This document shows positions 25,046-33,432 of a DNA stretch of 64,000 nt, piece by piece (position 1 is the first letter of the stretch; each line of letters begins with the position of its first letter). The stretch is taken from NCBI RefSeq assembly GCF_014647415.1, contig NZ_BMPD01000002.1:1-64000 (forward strand), in the 5' to 3' direction. The DNA comes from Haloarcula sebkhae (GTDB lineage: Archaea; Halobacteriota; Halobacteria; Halobacteriales; Haloarculaceae). Below the pieces are notes generated by a model. It saw only the letters and a program-made list of their open reading frames with translations, did no database searches and was not told the DNA's origin. Position numbers and translations under genes: made by a program.

Positions 25046-26121
25046 CTCGTATCGACCGCGTCTCCGTCGAACCGCTCGACCACGAACTCCGCGAACCGTT
25101 CGAAATCTCGCTCGGAACCCGGGAGAAAGCGCGGAATCTGGTCGTCCTGGTCGAGACGGACACAGGCATTGTCGGCCACGGGGAAGGGTCTCCGTTGCCG
25201 CCGGTGACTGGCGAGACGCAGGCGGCTGCCGTGGCAACTGCCCGGTCGGTAACGTCGATGCTTGAGGGTGCGGCTCTCGCCGACTACCGCGAACTCGTCA
25301 GCGACTTACGGGCCGCAGTGCCCGGAGCGGTTTCGGCACTGTTCGCCGTCGAGACGGCGCTGCTCGACGCCTACTGTCGCGACCGTGGCATCCCGCTCTC
25401 GGAGTTATTCGGTGGCGCGCCGGCCGCCGTTACGACTGATATCACCGTTCCGATAGTCTCGCCTGACGCGGCAGCCGAACGAGCCACGCGCGCCGCGGCT
25501 GCGGGCTTCGACCACATCAAGGTCAAGACCGGCGGCGCGGTCGACGACGACGTGGGTCGGACCGTTGCGGTTGCGGACGCCGCACCCGACGCGACGATTA
25601 CGGTGGACGCGAATCAGGGCTGGACGCCGAAGGCCACAGAGCGGTTTGTCGACGAAGTGACCGCGACCGGGGTCGATCTCGCTCTGGTCGAACAGCCGAC
25701 GCCGAAGGACGATATCCGCGCCCTCGCGAGGGCGCGCGACAGACTCTCGGTCCCTGTCGCCGCGGACGAGGCCGTGTTTACGCCCGCGGACGCAACTGCC
25801 GTGGTTCGCGACGGGGCTGCCGACGTGATCAACGCCAAACTCGGGAAGTCGGGGCTCCTCGGGGCAGCAGCAATTGTGAACATCGCCGAGGCCGCCTCAC
25901 TCGACTGCATGCTCGGCTGTATGCTCGAAGGCGCAACCGGCATCGCGACGAGCGCCCATCTTGCCGCTGGACTCGGTGCCTTCGCCCACGTCGATCTGGA
26001 TGGCCACCTGTTGCTTGACGAAACGCCGCCGTCAATGTCGTTCGGTCCACGTATCGATATCGACGGGCCGGGTCACGGGGTTTCGCCACCGTCGGCTGTG
26101 AGTGACACGACTGAAAACTGA
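25042..26121 (+). CDS. Dipeptide epimerase-type enolase superfamily protein, DgcA-like
   Basis: A 359-aa enzyme of the muconate-lactonizing/enolase superfamily. The catalytic base motif HIKVKTG (about 155-161) and metal ligands in TVDANQGW, LVEQP and AADEAVF are present, with NAKLGKSGLL supplying the second Lys. The GTG start overlaps the dgcN-like stop (GTGA). Known relatives are L-Ala-D/L-Glu epimerases and N-acetyl-D-glutamate racemase; pairing with a DUF1611 gene favours the latter. Confidence 0.82.
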   Translation: MTRIDRVSVEPLDHELREPFEISLGTREKARNLVVLVETDTGIVGHGEGSPLPPVTGETQAAAVATARSVTSMLEGAALADYRELVSDLRAAVPGAVSALFAVETALLDAYCRDRGIPLSELFGGAPAAVTTDITVPIVSPDAAAERATRAAAAGFDHIKVKTGGAVDDDVGRTVAVADAAPDATITVDANQGWTPKATERFVDEVTATGVDLALVEQPTPKDDIRALARARDRLSVPVAADEAVFTPADATAVVRDGAADVINAKLGKSGLLGAAAIVNIAEAASLDCMLGCMLEGATGIATSAHLAAGLGAFAHVDLDGHLLLDETPPSMSFGPRIDIDGPGHGVSPPSAVSDTTEN

Positions 26122-26162
26122 AGCTGTGTGGCGTTTCGCTACGAAAAATACCGTCCGAGCGG

Positions 26163-27287
26163 TTACTCCGCGGACTCCGCCGCCTCTTCGATGTCGGGAC
26201 CGTCTTCCGAAGTATCACTGCCAGTTGTTGCTCCGTCTCCGTCGCCGCCGTCGGTTGCCCCACTGTCCGCAGTGGCAGGGCTGTCGTCGGCTGCTGCATC
26301 GGCCGCCGGATCGCTGCCGTCTGAATCGTTCCCTTCGTTCGCTGGCTCCGTAGTGTCAGTGTCAGCTTCGAGCGATTCGGCCATCTCCGCCATCGCCGCA
26401 GCGGATTCGTCCGGCCGGTCTAGCACGGTCTCGGTGTGCATCCGCATCTCCTCGCTGGTGCGAATCGTCCCGTCGACCGTCGCGTTCTCGTGGAGTTCGA
26501 CAGTCGTCCCCGAGATGTCGCCCCAGATTTTCGCACCCGGGCCGACGCGGACGGTGCCGCTGCGGGTCGTTACGTCCCCTTTGATCTCCGTGCCCCGGCC
26601 GACCACGATATCGTCTTTCGCGCGGAGGCTCCCGAAGATGACCGTATCACGGCCGACTTCGAGTGACTTCGCGCGGATGTTGCCGTGGAGCCGGCAGTCG
26701 TCGCCGACCGTCGCCGGTGTCGAAACGCGCCAGGCGTCGTCCGAGACGCTCGCACCGCGTGGAATCAGAACCGGGTCGTGTTCGTCACTCCCGTCGTCTA
26801 ACATCTCGTCGATCACCTCTTCAGCCGCGTCTTCCTCGCCGATGCGGAGGAGTTGCGAGAGGTAGACGAACAGGAAGACGATGGTCGGCATCGGGTTCCG
26901 GATGACGATCCAGCCGTTGGCTTCGAATCCGTTCTCGATGTCCACGTCGTCGCCAATATCCAGGTCGCCCGCGACACGGAGTTCGCCGCCGATATGTACC
27001 CGTTCGCCGATGTAGGCGTCCTCGCCGACCAGCACGTTGTCCGCGACGTCACACCACATATCGAGCCGACAGTCACCTTCGGCTTCGATGTGGCCGCCAA
27101 AGCGGACTCGCTCGTCGGCGATGACTGTCCGCCCGCGCACGCCGAACTCCACGGTCGACTGGCCGCCGACGATGACGTCACCGTCGGTCACCAGGTCGTG
27201 TTCCTCGACAGTCGTCCCGTCGGGAATGTCGAGTTCGGACAGCGGGTCGGAGCTGAGAGGCACGATTGCTATAGCGGTTTCGTTCAT
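26163..27287 (-). CDS. Bactofilin-like polymer-forming protein with internal membrane segment
   Basis: A 374-aa protein with two right-handed beta-solenoid-like stretches rich in short repeats (about 30-125 and 185-275; GDVIVGGQSTVEFGVRG, VGRDTVIFGSLRAKDD, GRGTEIKGDV). A hydrophobic helix (about 130-147, MPTIVFLFVYLSQLL) lies between them. The C-terminal 75 residues are an Asp/Ser/Thr-rich acidic tail. It belongs to the bactofilin/CcmA-type group of polymer-forming proteins. The membrane helix between the two halves is unusual. Confidence 0.75.
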   Translation of the reverse strand: MNETAIAIVPLSSDPLSELDIPDGTTVEEHDLVTDGDVIVGGQSTVEFGVRGRTVIADERVRFGGHIEAEGDCRLDMWCDVADNVLVGEDAYIGERVHIGGELRVAGDLDIGDDVDIENGFEANGWIVIRNPMPTIVFLFVYLSQLLRIGEEDAAEEVIDEMLDDGSDEHDPVLIPRGASVSDDAWRVSTPATVGDDCRLHGNIRAKSLEVGRDTVIFGSLRAKDDIVVGRGTEIKGDVTTRSGTVRVGPGAKIWGDISGTTVELHENATVDGTIRTSEEMRMHTETVLDRPDESAAAMAEMAESLEADTDTTEPANEGNDSDGSDPAADAAADDSPATADSGATDGGDGDGATTGSDTSEDGPDIEEAAESAE

Positions 27288-27461
27288 ATTAAACCCTCAT
27301 GACGTGCATGACGGGCGTCTGACGCTGGTCGGACGGGAACGGCATCGCCGCAGTTTCGCGCTGGTGGCACAGTCGGTGGCGCGGTATCGAACCTCGACGG
27401 TAGTGGAACGTGACAGCTGAACGGCCATAACGAACTAAGCCGCTGACACAGTGGCTCCGAT

Positions 27462-28304
27462 ATGTTACTCGAACGCCGTCACCTCTCTCTCGCACTCGTG
27501 GTGCTGCTGGCAGCATCCGCTGGCTGTAGCGGGCTGTTCGGCTCTGGAACGGGTACGGGCACACCTGATACACCGACCTCGGCCGACGCCAACGGCCCTG
27601 CACCCGGACCGTCCGGGCTCGACGCGGCGGCCATCGAACGCGGGCACTTCGAGACGCTGTCGAACTCGTCGTTCACCACGTCGCTGTCGTTCCAGCTTTC
27701 GACGGCCCGGGACGGCGAGAACCGGTCGGTGTTCATCAATCGGACGGTCGCAATCGACCGTGAGAGCGACAGGTCGCTGGCGCAGGGTGAACTAGTCCAG
27801 GCCAGCGGTGACACGCTGGTGACGACGACCTATACGGCCGACGGGACCACCGCCGAGCGTCGAGTCCTCGTCCGTGGTGACGAGGAGATGACGGACTACC
27901 GCGCCGCATCACCGCCGTACGACGGGCAAGTCCAGCCGGTCAACGAGAGTAGCGTCATCGACCGCTCGTTACTCCAGTCGCTCGGATCGGACATCAACTG
28001 GACCTACGCCGGGACGGAGACAGTCGACGGTGACAGCGTCTCGCGGTTCGAAGCGACCGGGAGCAACGTTACCGGCTTCACGGCCGACGACGCCGTCGCG
28101 ACGAACGTCTCGGCCAACGAGACGACGGATTCGGCCAGTGCAACGGTTCTCGTTGACGAGGACGGCGTTGTCCGGTCGTTCCAGTACCGCGTGACGACCG
28201 AACGGGACGGCCGGCCGGTGACGGTGACGCTGTCGCTCTCCGTCTCGAAGGTCGACGACACCGCCGTCGCGGAACCAGCCTGGCTGTCAGAAGCAGAGAA
28301 CTGA
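27462..28304 (+). CDS. Haloarchaeal lipoprotein (DUF7537-like)
   Basis: A 280-aa lipoprotein. The signal MLLERRHLSLALVVLLAASA is followed by lipobox Cys at 22 (SAGC). A Gly/Thr/Pro spacer precedes a LolA-like beta-rich domain (about 55-275). I associate it with a haloarchaeal DUF7537 family but cannot confirm. It lies convergent to otsA, 16 bases apart. The protein is anchored outside the cell; function unknown. Confidence 0.72.
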   Translation: MLLERRHLSLALVVLLAASAGCSGLFGSGTGTGTPDTPTSADANGPAPGPSGLDAAAIERGHFETLSNSSFTTSLSFQLSTARDGENRSVFINRTVAIDRESDRSLAQGELVQASGDTLVTTTYTADGTTAERRVLVRGDEEMTDYRAASPPYDGQVQPVNESSVIDRSLLQSLGSDINWTYAGTETVDGDSVSRFEATGSNVTGFTADDAVATNVSANETTDSASATVLVDEDGVVRSFQYRVTTERDGRPVTVTLSLSVSKVDDTAVAEPAWLSEAEN

Positions 28305-28320
28305 CGAACGGCGGGAAAAA

Positions 28321-29781
28321 CTACAGCGACTGCCCGGCGCTGAACTGCCTGGCGACCCACTGTGAACTGTCGAGCGCCTCGACGCCGTGCTGAAGACGCG
28401 ACAGTCGATCACGTGTTTCCGCTTCGTCCAGTTCCAACGCCCGCTCGATGGCATCAGCAATCGCGTTGATGTCGTGTGGGCTGACCGTTAGCGCGCCGTC
28501 GAGATGGGTCGCCGCGCCGGCCAGTTCACTCAGCACGAGCGAACCGTCGCCGTCGACACAGGCTGCCGGGTACTCGTGGGCGACGAGGTTCATCCCGTCG
28601 CGATGGGGCGTCACGACCGCGACCTCTGCAGCCCGGTACAGCCCGGCGAGCGTCTCGTTGTCGAGGTTGGCTTCAGTGTAGACGATGGGCTGCCAGTCGT
28701 CGGTCCCGAAGCGGTCGTTGACGCGTTCGACGGCATCGAGGACGTCCGCACGGTACCGTCGGTAGGCGGCGATACCCTCTCGCGTTCGACTCGCCTTCTG
28801 CACGTACGTAAATTCGCCTCGCAGGTCTGGCCGCCGGTCCCAGAGGTGCCCCAGCGCCTCGATCCGCTCGGGGATACCCTTCGAGTAGTCGAGCCGCTCG
28901 ACGCCGAGCGCTAGGCGGATGGACGCGTCCGAGCGACTGCCGCCCAGCACGGTCTCCCGGATACTGGCCACGTCAGCGGCCCGTGCTCGGTCCCGAACAC
29001 CACCGACATCGATACCTAGCGGGTTCGCGACGACTCGTGTCCTGTCACCGCCGCGGATGACTGTGCCGCTGTCCGTGTCGATAGTCGACGCGGGAAACGC
29101 GCTCTCGACACAGTGCAGGAACTGCTCGGCGTACGCCGCCGTATGAAAGCCGATCACATCACAGGCCAGCAGTCCGTCGAGGAGCGCGTCGCTGTGGGGA
29201 CAGTGCCGAAACACCGACGGCGCAGGCCAGGGGATGTGCCAGAACTGCAACAGCGTCGCATCTCTCCGCCGCTCCCGGACCAGTCTGGGCGCGAGCGCGA
29301 GATGATAGTCCTGGAACCAGACCGGTTGGCCCGCATCAGTGACCGCATTGACGGCCTCGGCGAACTGCTCGTTGACGGCGCGGTACTGTTCCCAGTAGGC
29401 TGGTTCGGCCCACATCCGACCTGTATCCTCGTGGCAGAGCGGCCAGAGCACCTGGTTAGCGTAGCCGTAGTAGTAGCCCTGTACCGCCGCGTCGGAGAGC
29501 GGGACGCGTTTCAGGTCGTACGCCGGGTCCGACGGCGGTACTTCGACGATGCCCTCGTCGGCGACAGCCATGTCAGCGTCGCCGCTGCCCCAGGCGACCC
29601 AGGTGCCACCCCGTGACTGCATCACCGGATCGAGTGCGCTCGTCAGCCCACCTGCCGCGGACTGGACCCGTATCTCGCCGTCGTCGTCCCGCTCGTGGCT
29701 ATACGGTTCGCGGTTCGAGACGATCACCAGCGAGTCCGGAACGGCACCGTCTTGCGCGGTTACTGACACTCCCCGGCCCAT
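28321..29781 (-). CDS. otsA: Trehalose-6-phosphate synthase (GT20)
   Basis: A 486-aa glycosyltransferase joining UDP- or GDP/ADP-glucose to glucose 6-phosphate. Conserved GT20 elements are visible: LVIVSNREPYS near the start, AAGGLTSAL, FQDYHLAL (about 158-165), GVERLDYSKGIPERI, and HRDGMNLVAHEYPA near residue 400. The gene is single; no adjacent trehalose phosphatase is seen. Trehalose is a known compatible solute in some haloarchaea. Start at the first ATG; a shorter start near residue 7 is possible. Confidence 0.9.
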   Translation of the reverse strand: MGRGVSVTAQDGAVPDSLVIVSNREPYSHERDDDGEIRVQSAAGGLTSALDPVMQSRGGTWVAWGSGDADMAVADEGIVEVPPSDPAYDLKRVPLSDAAVQGYYYGYANQVLWPLCHEDTGRMWAEPAYWEQYRAVNEQFAEAVNAVTDAGQPVWFQDYHLALAPRLVRERRRDATLLQFWHIPWPAPSVFRHCPHSDALLDGLLACDVIGFHTAAYAEQFLHCVESAFPASTIDTDSGTVIRGGDRTRVVANPLGIDVGGVRDRARAADVASIRETVLGGSRSDASIRLALGVERLDYSKGIPERIEALGHLWDRRPDLRGEFTYVQKASRTREGIAAYRRYRADVLDAVERVNDRFGTDDWQPIVYTEANLDNETLAGLYRAAEVAVVTPHRDGMNLVAHEYPAACVDGDGSLVLSELAGAATHLDGALTVSPHDINAIADAIERALELDEAETRDRLSRLQHGVEALDSSQWVARQFSAGQSL

Positions 29782-30111
29782 TTGCCGCCCGTAAGGACTG
29801 CCCCATCTTGAGACTGTCGTGGGACGTTGGCGTAGCTACAGCGTGTAACCGGCCACCGCCGCCTGGGAGTCCTGTCATCTATGTCTGACGGTAAGAGAAA
29901 ACTTATACCGGAGGCCTCGAAAGAAAGGGGTGAAAGCCGAAAGGGCACCCGGGTAGGGGTACACGGACGTGCCATTTCGGCTCAACTCGGTTTATCTGAA
30001 CATAAATCCGATAGCGACAGCCACGCTGTGGGGCACTGGTGATGTGGCAGCCGTGTGACTGACTGGGTAAACAAGACAGAAGCACGTCCACTGCGTGGTG
30101 TCTAACAACAG
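29782..30111. other. Intergenic region, 330 bases
   Basis: It lies between divergent otsA and mptE. It contains a 53-codon plus-strand ORF (29881-30042) listed separately, and an AAACTTATACC stretch near 29899-29909 that could equally be a TATA element. Composition is less GC3-biased than genes nearby. Confidence 0.5.
29881..30042 (+). CDS. Possible small basic protein (53 aa)
   Basis: An ATG opens 53 codons starting MSDGKRKLIPEASKERGE and ending AVGHW. It is hydrophilic and basic-then-acidic, plausible as a small nucleic-acid-associated protein. Against it: GC3 is low for this genome and no promoter is clear upstream. The same bases could instead be an untranslated RNA. Low confidence. Confidence 0.3.
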   Translation: MSDGKRKLIPEASKERGESRKGTRVGVHGRAISAQLGLSEHKSDSDSHAVGHW

Positions 30112-30804
30112 ATGGAATTTCACATCTGGGAACCAGTGTACGAGGCCATCCTCGACGACTTCGGCTACCCCCGTGATGGCGATGAACGCGCCCGTGACCG
30201 CTTTGTCGAATTGCTCGGTGACGACGGGACGTACGACCCGGCGAGTCTTGGACTCGACGGTGCAACGGTCGCCGTCGCCGGGGCCGGCCCGTCCCTCGAA
30301 TCCGAGGCCAACCGGGCAGCCGACGCCGATGTGGTCTTCGCGGCGTCCACGGCTGCCGACCGCCTCCGGGCGGAAAGTGTGACCGTCGACTGTATGGTCA
30401 CGGATCTGGACAAGAACGCCGACACCGGGCGGGAACTGACAGCTGCTGGGACACCGGTCGTCGCCCACGCTCACGGCGACAACATCCCGGCGCTGGAGAC
30501 ATACATCCCGACCTACGACAGCGAGTTCGTCGTGCCGACGACACAGGCGGCCCCCGCGCCACCGGTCCGCAGCTACGGCGGTTTCACCGACGGCGACCGC
30601 GCCGCGTTCCTCGCGGACCACTTTGGCGCTGGGTCTCTGGTGTTCCCCGGCTGGGACTTCGACGACCCGTCCGTGACTGCGGAAAAGCGCCGGAAACTCC
30701 GCTGGGCCGAACGCCTGCTCCACTGGCTGGAACAGCGCCGCGGCGAGCGCTTCGATGTGCTCGACGGCCGACGCGACGACATCGAGCCAGTGGCGACTGA
30801 CTGA
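30112..30804 (+). CDS. mptE: 6-hydroxymethylpterin diphosphokinase MptE-like
   Basis: A 230-aa DUF115 protein that pyrophosphorylates 6-hydroxymethyl-7,8-dihydropterin, replacing FolK in archaeal folate and methanopterin synthesis. Visible are the GAGPSLE motif (about 58-64), VDCMVTDLDKN (about 102-112) and VAHAHGDN (about 124-131), all conserved in the family. The dihydropteroate synthase gene that uses its product is 6 kb away in this window. Confidence 0.88.
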   Translation: MEFHIWEPVYEAILDDFGYPRDGDERARDRFVELLGDDGTYDPASLGLDGATVAVAGAGPSLESEANRAADADVVFAASTAADRLRAESVTVDCMVTDLDKNADTGRELTAAGTPVVAHAHGDNIPALETYIPTYDSEFVVPTTQAAPAPPVRSYGGFTDGDRAAFLADHFGAGSLVFPGWDFDDPSVTAEKRRKLRWAERLLHWLEQRRGERFDVLDGRRDDIEPVATD

Positions 30805-30819
30805 AAACGACGCCCCGAC

Positions 30820-31818
30820 TCAGGGCGCTAACACATCGATGGTCGTGTCGATAGTGTCCGGTTCGGCAGCGCGGGGGAACGAGATGTTGATCGCGTCCAC
30901 GCCATCGATATCCTCGAACTGTGCGATATGGTCGCGACATTCCTCGGGCGTACCGGCAACGGCAATGCTATCCAGTAGCTCGTCACTGATCGCGTCGACG
31001 GCGGCTTCTTTATCGCCCGACCCCCACTGCTCTGCGATCTCGTAGGCGGTGTCCTCGTACCCCTGGCGGGCCAGCGCGTCGCGGTAGAACGTCCCCATCC
31101 CGCCGATGTAGAACGCCACGTGCTGACGGGCCAGTTCCCGTGCCTGCTCCCGGTCGTCCATCGCACAGCACGTCAGCGACAGCGTCACCCGCTGGTCGGC
31201 CCGGTCGCGGTCACCGAGGTCTGCACCGTGCTCGAAGTCTTCTAATCGGTCCCGGAGGCCGTCGGCGGTCAGCATCAGCGCGTGCCAGCCGTCGGCGAAG
31301 CGACCGGCGAGTTCGACTGATTTCGGCCCGAGACCACCAGCGTCCACGGGCGGCGCGGGTTCGGGCGGTTCACAGCGCAGTCGGAACCCGGACAGCGAAA
31401 AGATGTCCCCGTCGTAGTCGACGGTCTCGCCGGAGAGCACCAGTTTCATGATGTCGACGGTCTCCCGTGTGTATTTGAGCGGATTCTCGAACTCACGGCC
31501 GTGCCAGCCCTCGATGACGATTGGCCCGGATGGTCCGACACCGGCGCGGAAGCGGCCGTCCGAGACTTCCTGTAGCGTCGCCGCGGTCTGGCCGAGCAGC
31601 GCCGGCGACCGCGAGTACACGTTCAGAATCGAGGAGCCGAGACCGACTGTCGACGTGTGCTCGGCGATGCTAGTCAGCGTCGTCACCGCGTCTCGTCCCC
31701 ACGTCTCCGGGAGCCAGACTCGGTCGTAGCCACTGTCCTCGGCCTGCTGGCTCATCTCGACCAGCGTGTCGACCGACGGCTGTGCCGCGACCGGGAGATA
31801 CACGTCTCGCGCTGTCAT
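30820..31818 (-). CDS. LLM-class F420-dependent oxidoreductase
   Basis: A 332-aa luciferase-like TIM-barrel protein similar to methylenetetrahydromethanopterin reductase. It shows YDRVWLPETWGRDA (about 30-43), SSILNVYSRSPALLGQTAATL (start near 62) and GAGGLGPKSVELAG-type phosphate-binding sequence (about 158-170). Haloarchaea have many such paralogs with unknown substrates. Convergent with mptE, 15 bases apart. Confidence 0.85.
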   Translation of the reverse strand: MTARDVYLPVAAQPSVDTLVEMSQQAEDSGYDRVWLPETWGRDAVTTLTSIAEHTSTVGLGSSILNVYSRSPALLGQTAATLQEVSDGRFRAGVGPSGPIVIEGWHGREFENPLKYTRETVDIMKLVLSGETVDYDGDIFSLSGFRLRCEPPEPAPPVDAGGLGPKSVELAGRFADGWHALMLTADGLRDRLEDFEHGADLGDRDRADQRVTLSLTCCAMDDREQARELARQHVAFYIGGMGTFYRDALARQGYEDTAYEIAEQWGSGDKEAAVDAISDELLDSIAVAGTPEECRDHIAQFEDIDGVDAINISFPRAAEPDTIDTTIDVLAP

Positions 31819-32028
31819 CTGTCACCCTCCACGCGTCGAGCAACGACCGGCCCTGTTCCTGCCGACTGGAACGTATGTGCCTGAGACATGGCTCGCAGTG
31901 CGGCCGCACGGGAGATAAAGCCACATGAGAGGGGGAGTGTCGCCCGTTGTCCGCGGTTTATTCACAGGATGGTACCGGCCCGATACTGTCTCAGCAGGGG
32001 GTACTAGCGACGCGACAACAGCCGAAAT

Positions 32029-32039
32029 GTATATTATCT
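32029..32039 (+). promoter_or_regulatory. TATA box for the SMR gene
   Basis: TGTATATTATC lies 27-37 bases before a GTG at 32066 and decides that start. Confidence 0.55.
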
Positions 32040-32065
32040 GTCCACAATTCTCGACGAGTGAACCC

Positions 32066-32398
32066 GTGAATCCATATGCCCTCCTCGGAGCCGCTATCGT
32101 GTCCGAACTGCTCGGGACAACGTCGCTGAAACTCTCGGAAGGGTTCTCACGCCCTCTACCCAGCCTTGGCGTCGTCGTCGGCTACGGTCTGGCCTTCTAT
32201 CTGGTGTCGTTGACGCTCGAAGACCTCCCTATCGGCGTCGTCTACGGGACTTGGGCCGCGCTGGGAATCGTCGGTGTGGCTGCGATCGGGATTGTCGTGT
32301 TCGACGAGCCTATCGACCTCCCCGGTGCCGTCGGTATCTTGCTTATCATCATCGGCGTGTACTGTGTCAACGTCCTCTCGGAGATGGCTGCGCATTGA
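32066..32398 (+). CDS. SMR family multidrug/quaternary-ammonium efflux protein
   Basis: A 110-aa protein with four transmembrane helices, the normal length for SMR transporters. With the GTG start at 32066 the essential membrane glutamate falls at E14 (IVSELLGTT), the same number as in EmrE. YGTWAALGIVG (about 61-71) and a final VNVLSEM region match the family. Upstream in-frame extension would move the Glu to an unlikely place. Confidence 0.88.
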   Translation: MNPYALLGAAIVSELLGTTSLKLSEGFSRPLPSLGVVVGYGLAFYLVSLTLEDLPIGVVYGTWAALGIVGVAAIGIVVFDEPIDLPGAVGILLIIIGVYCVNVLSEMAAH

Positions 32399-32472
32399 GC
32401 GGGAGCGGGTCACAACAGGCCAGGGTCCCCAGCGGGCCCGTACCAGACGGCTGCGCCTCCGACTCGGCGACC

Positions 32473-32482
32473 GGCTATATGA
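32473..32482 (+). promoter_or_regulatory. TATA-like element for the HAD gene
   Basis: GGCTATATGA lies 24-33 bases before the ATG at 32506. Confidence 0.45.
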
Positions 32483-32505
32483 GGCACCCGGTTCTACGAG
32501 TGCTT

Positions 32506-33186
32506 ATGCCGTTCGACCCGGACCGCGTCACGACGATTACGTTCGACTCGTACAGTACCATCGTCGATGTCGAGGCAGCCCAGAAAGCCCTCGCCGACCG
32601 GGTGGACGACCCCCGACCGGTGTCCCGACTCTGGCGCTCCCGCTCGCTGGCGTACACCTTCCTCGCCAACCAGATCGATGCCTACAAGCCGTTCTACGAG
32701 ATGAACCGCGACGCCCTCCAGTACGCACTGGACGTCCACGGCATCGATATCACGACGGAAGAGCGCGACGAGATTCTTGCAGTCTACCACGAACTGGACG
32801 TGTTCGACGACGTTCGTGACGGGATGAATAAACTCTACGACGCCGGCTACGACCTCTATGTCGTCTCGAACGGCAACCCCGAGATGCTCGACTCCATGGT
32901 TGAGTTCGCCGGTATCGGCGGCTTGCTCGAAGACACTGTCAGTGCCGACGAGATTGGGACGTTCAAGCCGGCGGCCGAACTGTACCGCCACGCGGCGGAG
33001 CGAACAGCGACCGATATCGAGGAAATCGCCCACGTCACTGCGGGCTATTTCGACGTGTACGGGGCGATGCATGCCGGGATGCAGGGTATCTGGGTCAACC
33101 GCGATGACGGCCCGTGGGACTCGTTCGCCGGCGATCCGGACCGCACTATCGAGTCGTTCCACGACCTTCACGACGAACTGATGTGA
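32506..33186 (+). CDS. HAD-superfamily hydrolase, haloacid dehalogenase type II
   Basis: A 226-aa protein. Motif I has the nucleophile D14 in TFDSYSTIVD, motif II is VVSNGNPEML, motif III contains the Lys in FKPAAELY, and motif IV is AGYFDVYGAMHAGM. This pattern matches (S)-2-haloacid dehalogenases rather than phosphatases, since the second Asp of DxDG is absent. The true substrate is unknown. The ORF is open upstream into the SMR gene region but the start MPFDPDR is natural. Confidence 0.85.
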   Translation: MPFDPDRVTTITFDSYSTIVDVEAAQKALADRVDDPRPVSRLWRSRSLAYTFLANQIDAYKPFYEMNRDALQYALDVHGIDITTEERDEILAVYHELDVFDDVRDGMNKLYDAGYDLYVVSNGNPEMLDSMVEFAGIGGLLEDTVSADEIGTFKPAAELYRHAAERTATDIEEIAHVTAGYFDVYGAMHAGMQGIWVNRDDGPWDSFAGDPDRTIESFHDLHDELM

Positions 33187-33283
33187 GGAGCGAAAAAGAC
33201 GTCTCGTAGTTCTGGTTCGGTGGGCTCGTCGAGAGAGTCAGGAAACGGCGTAGCAAGCGTCTCAGGGAAGACGGACTAGCTAC

Positions 33284-33432
33284 TCAAAGCAGTCGCTCAA
33301 GCAGGCCACGGTCGCGGCGTTTCTCCGCCAGCAGGACCGAACACTCCACGTCGTCGATAATGTAAACACGGGAGATCTGGAGACGAGCCGACGAAGCAGG
33401 CCATCGTCCAATCAGACTGACAATTCGACTTG
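33284..33432 (-). pseudogene. Coding-like stretch without a start codon downstream of trkA
   Basis: In one minus-strand frame the 49 codons ending at 33284 are open and have strong GC3 bias; the C-terminal part reads VYIIDDVECSVLLAEKRRDR then GLLERLL and stop. No ATG, GTG or TTG opens the frame usefully, and it runs out of the trkA gene in another frame. It could be a remnant or a frameshifted fragment. Low confidence. Confidence 0.25.

Noticed and set aside
23975-25237. 420-codon minus-strand ORF across dgcN-dgcA
   Set aside because: It spans two genes that overlap in a normal operon manner and has no recognisable domain.
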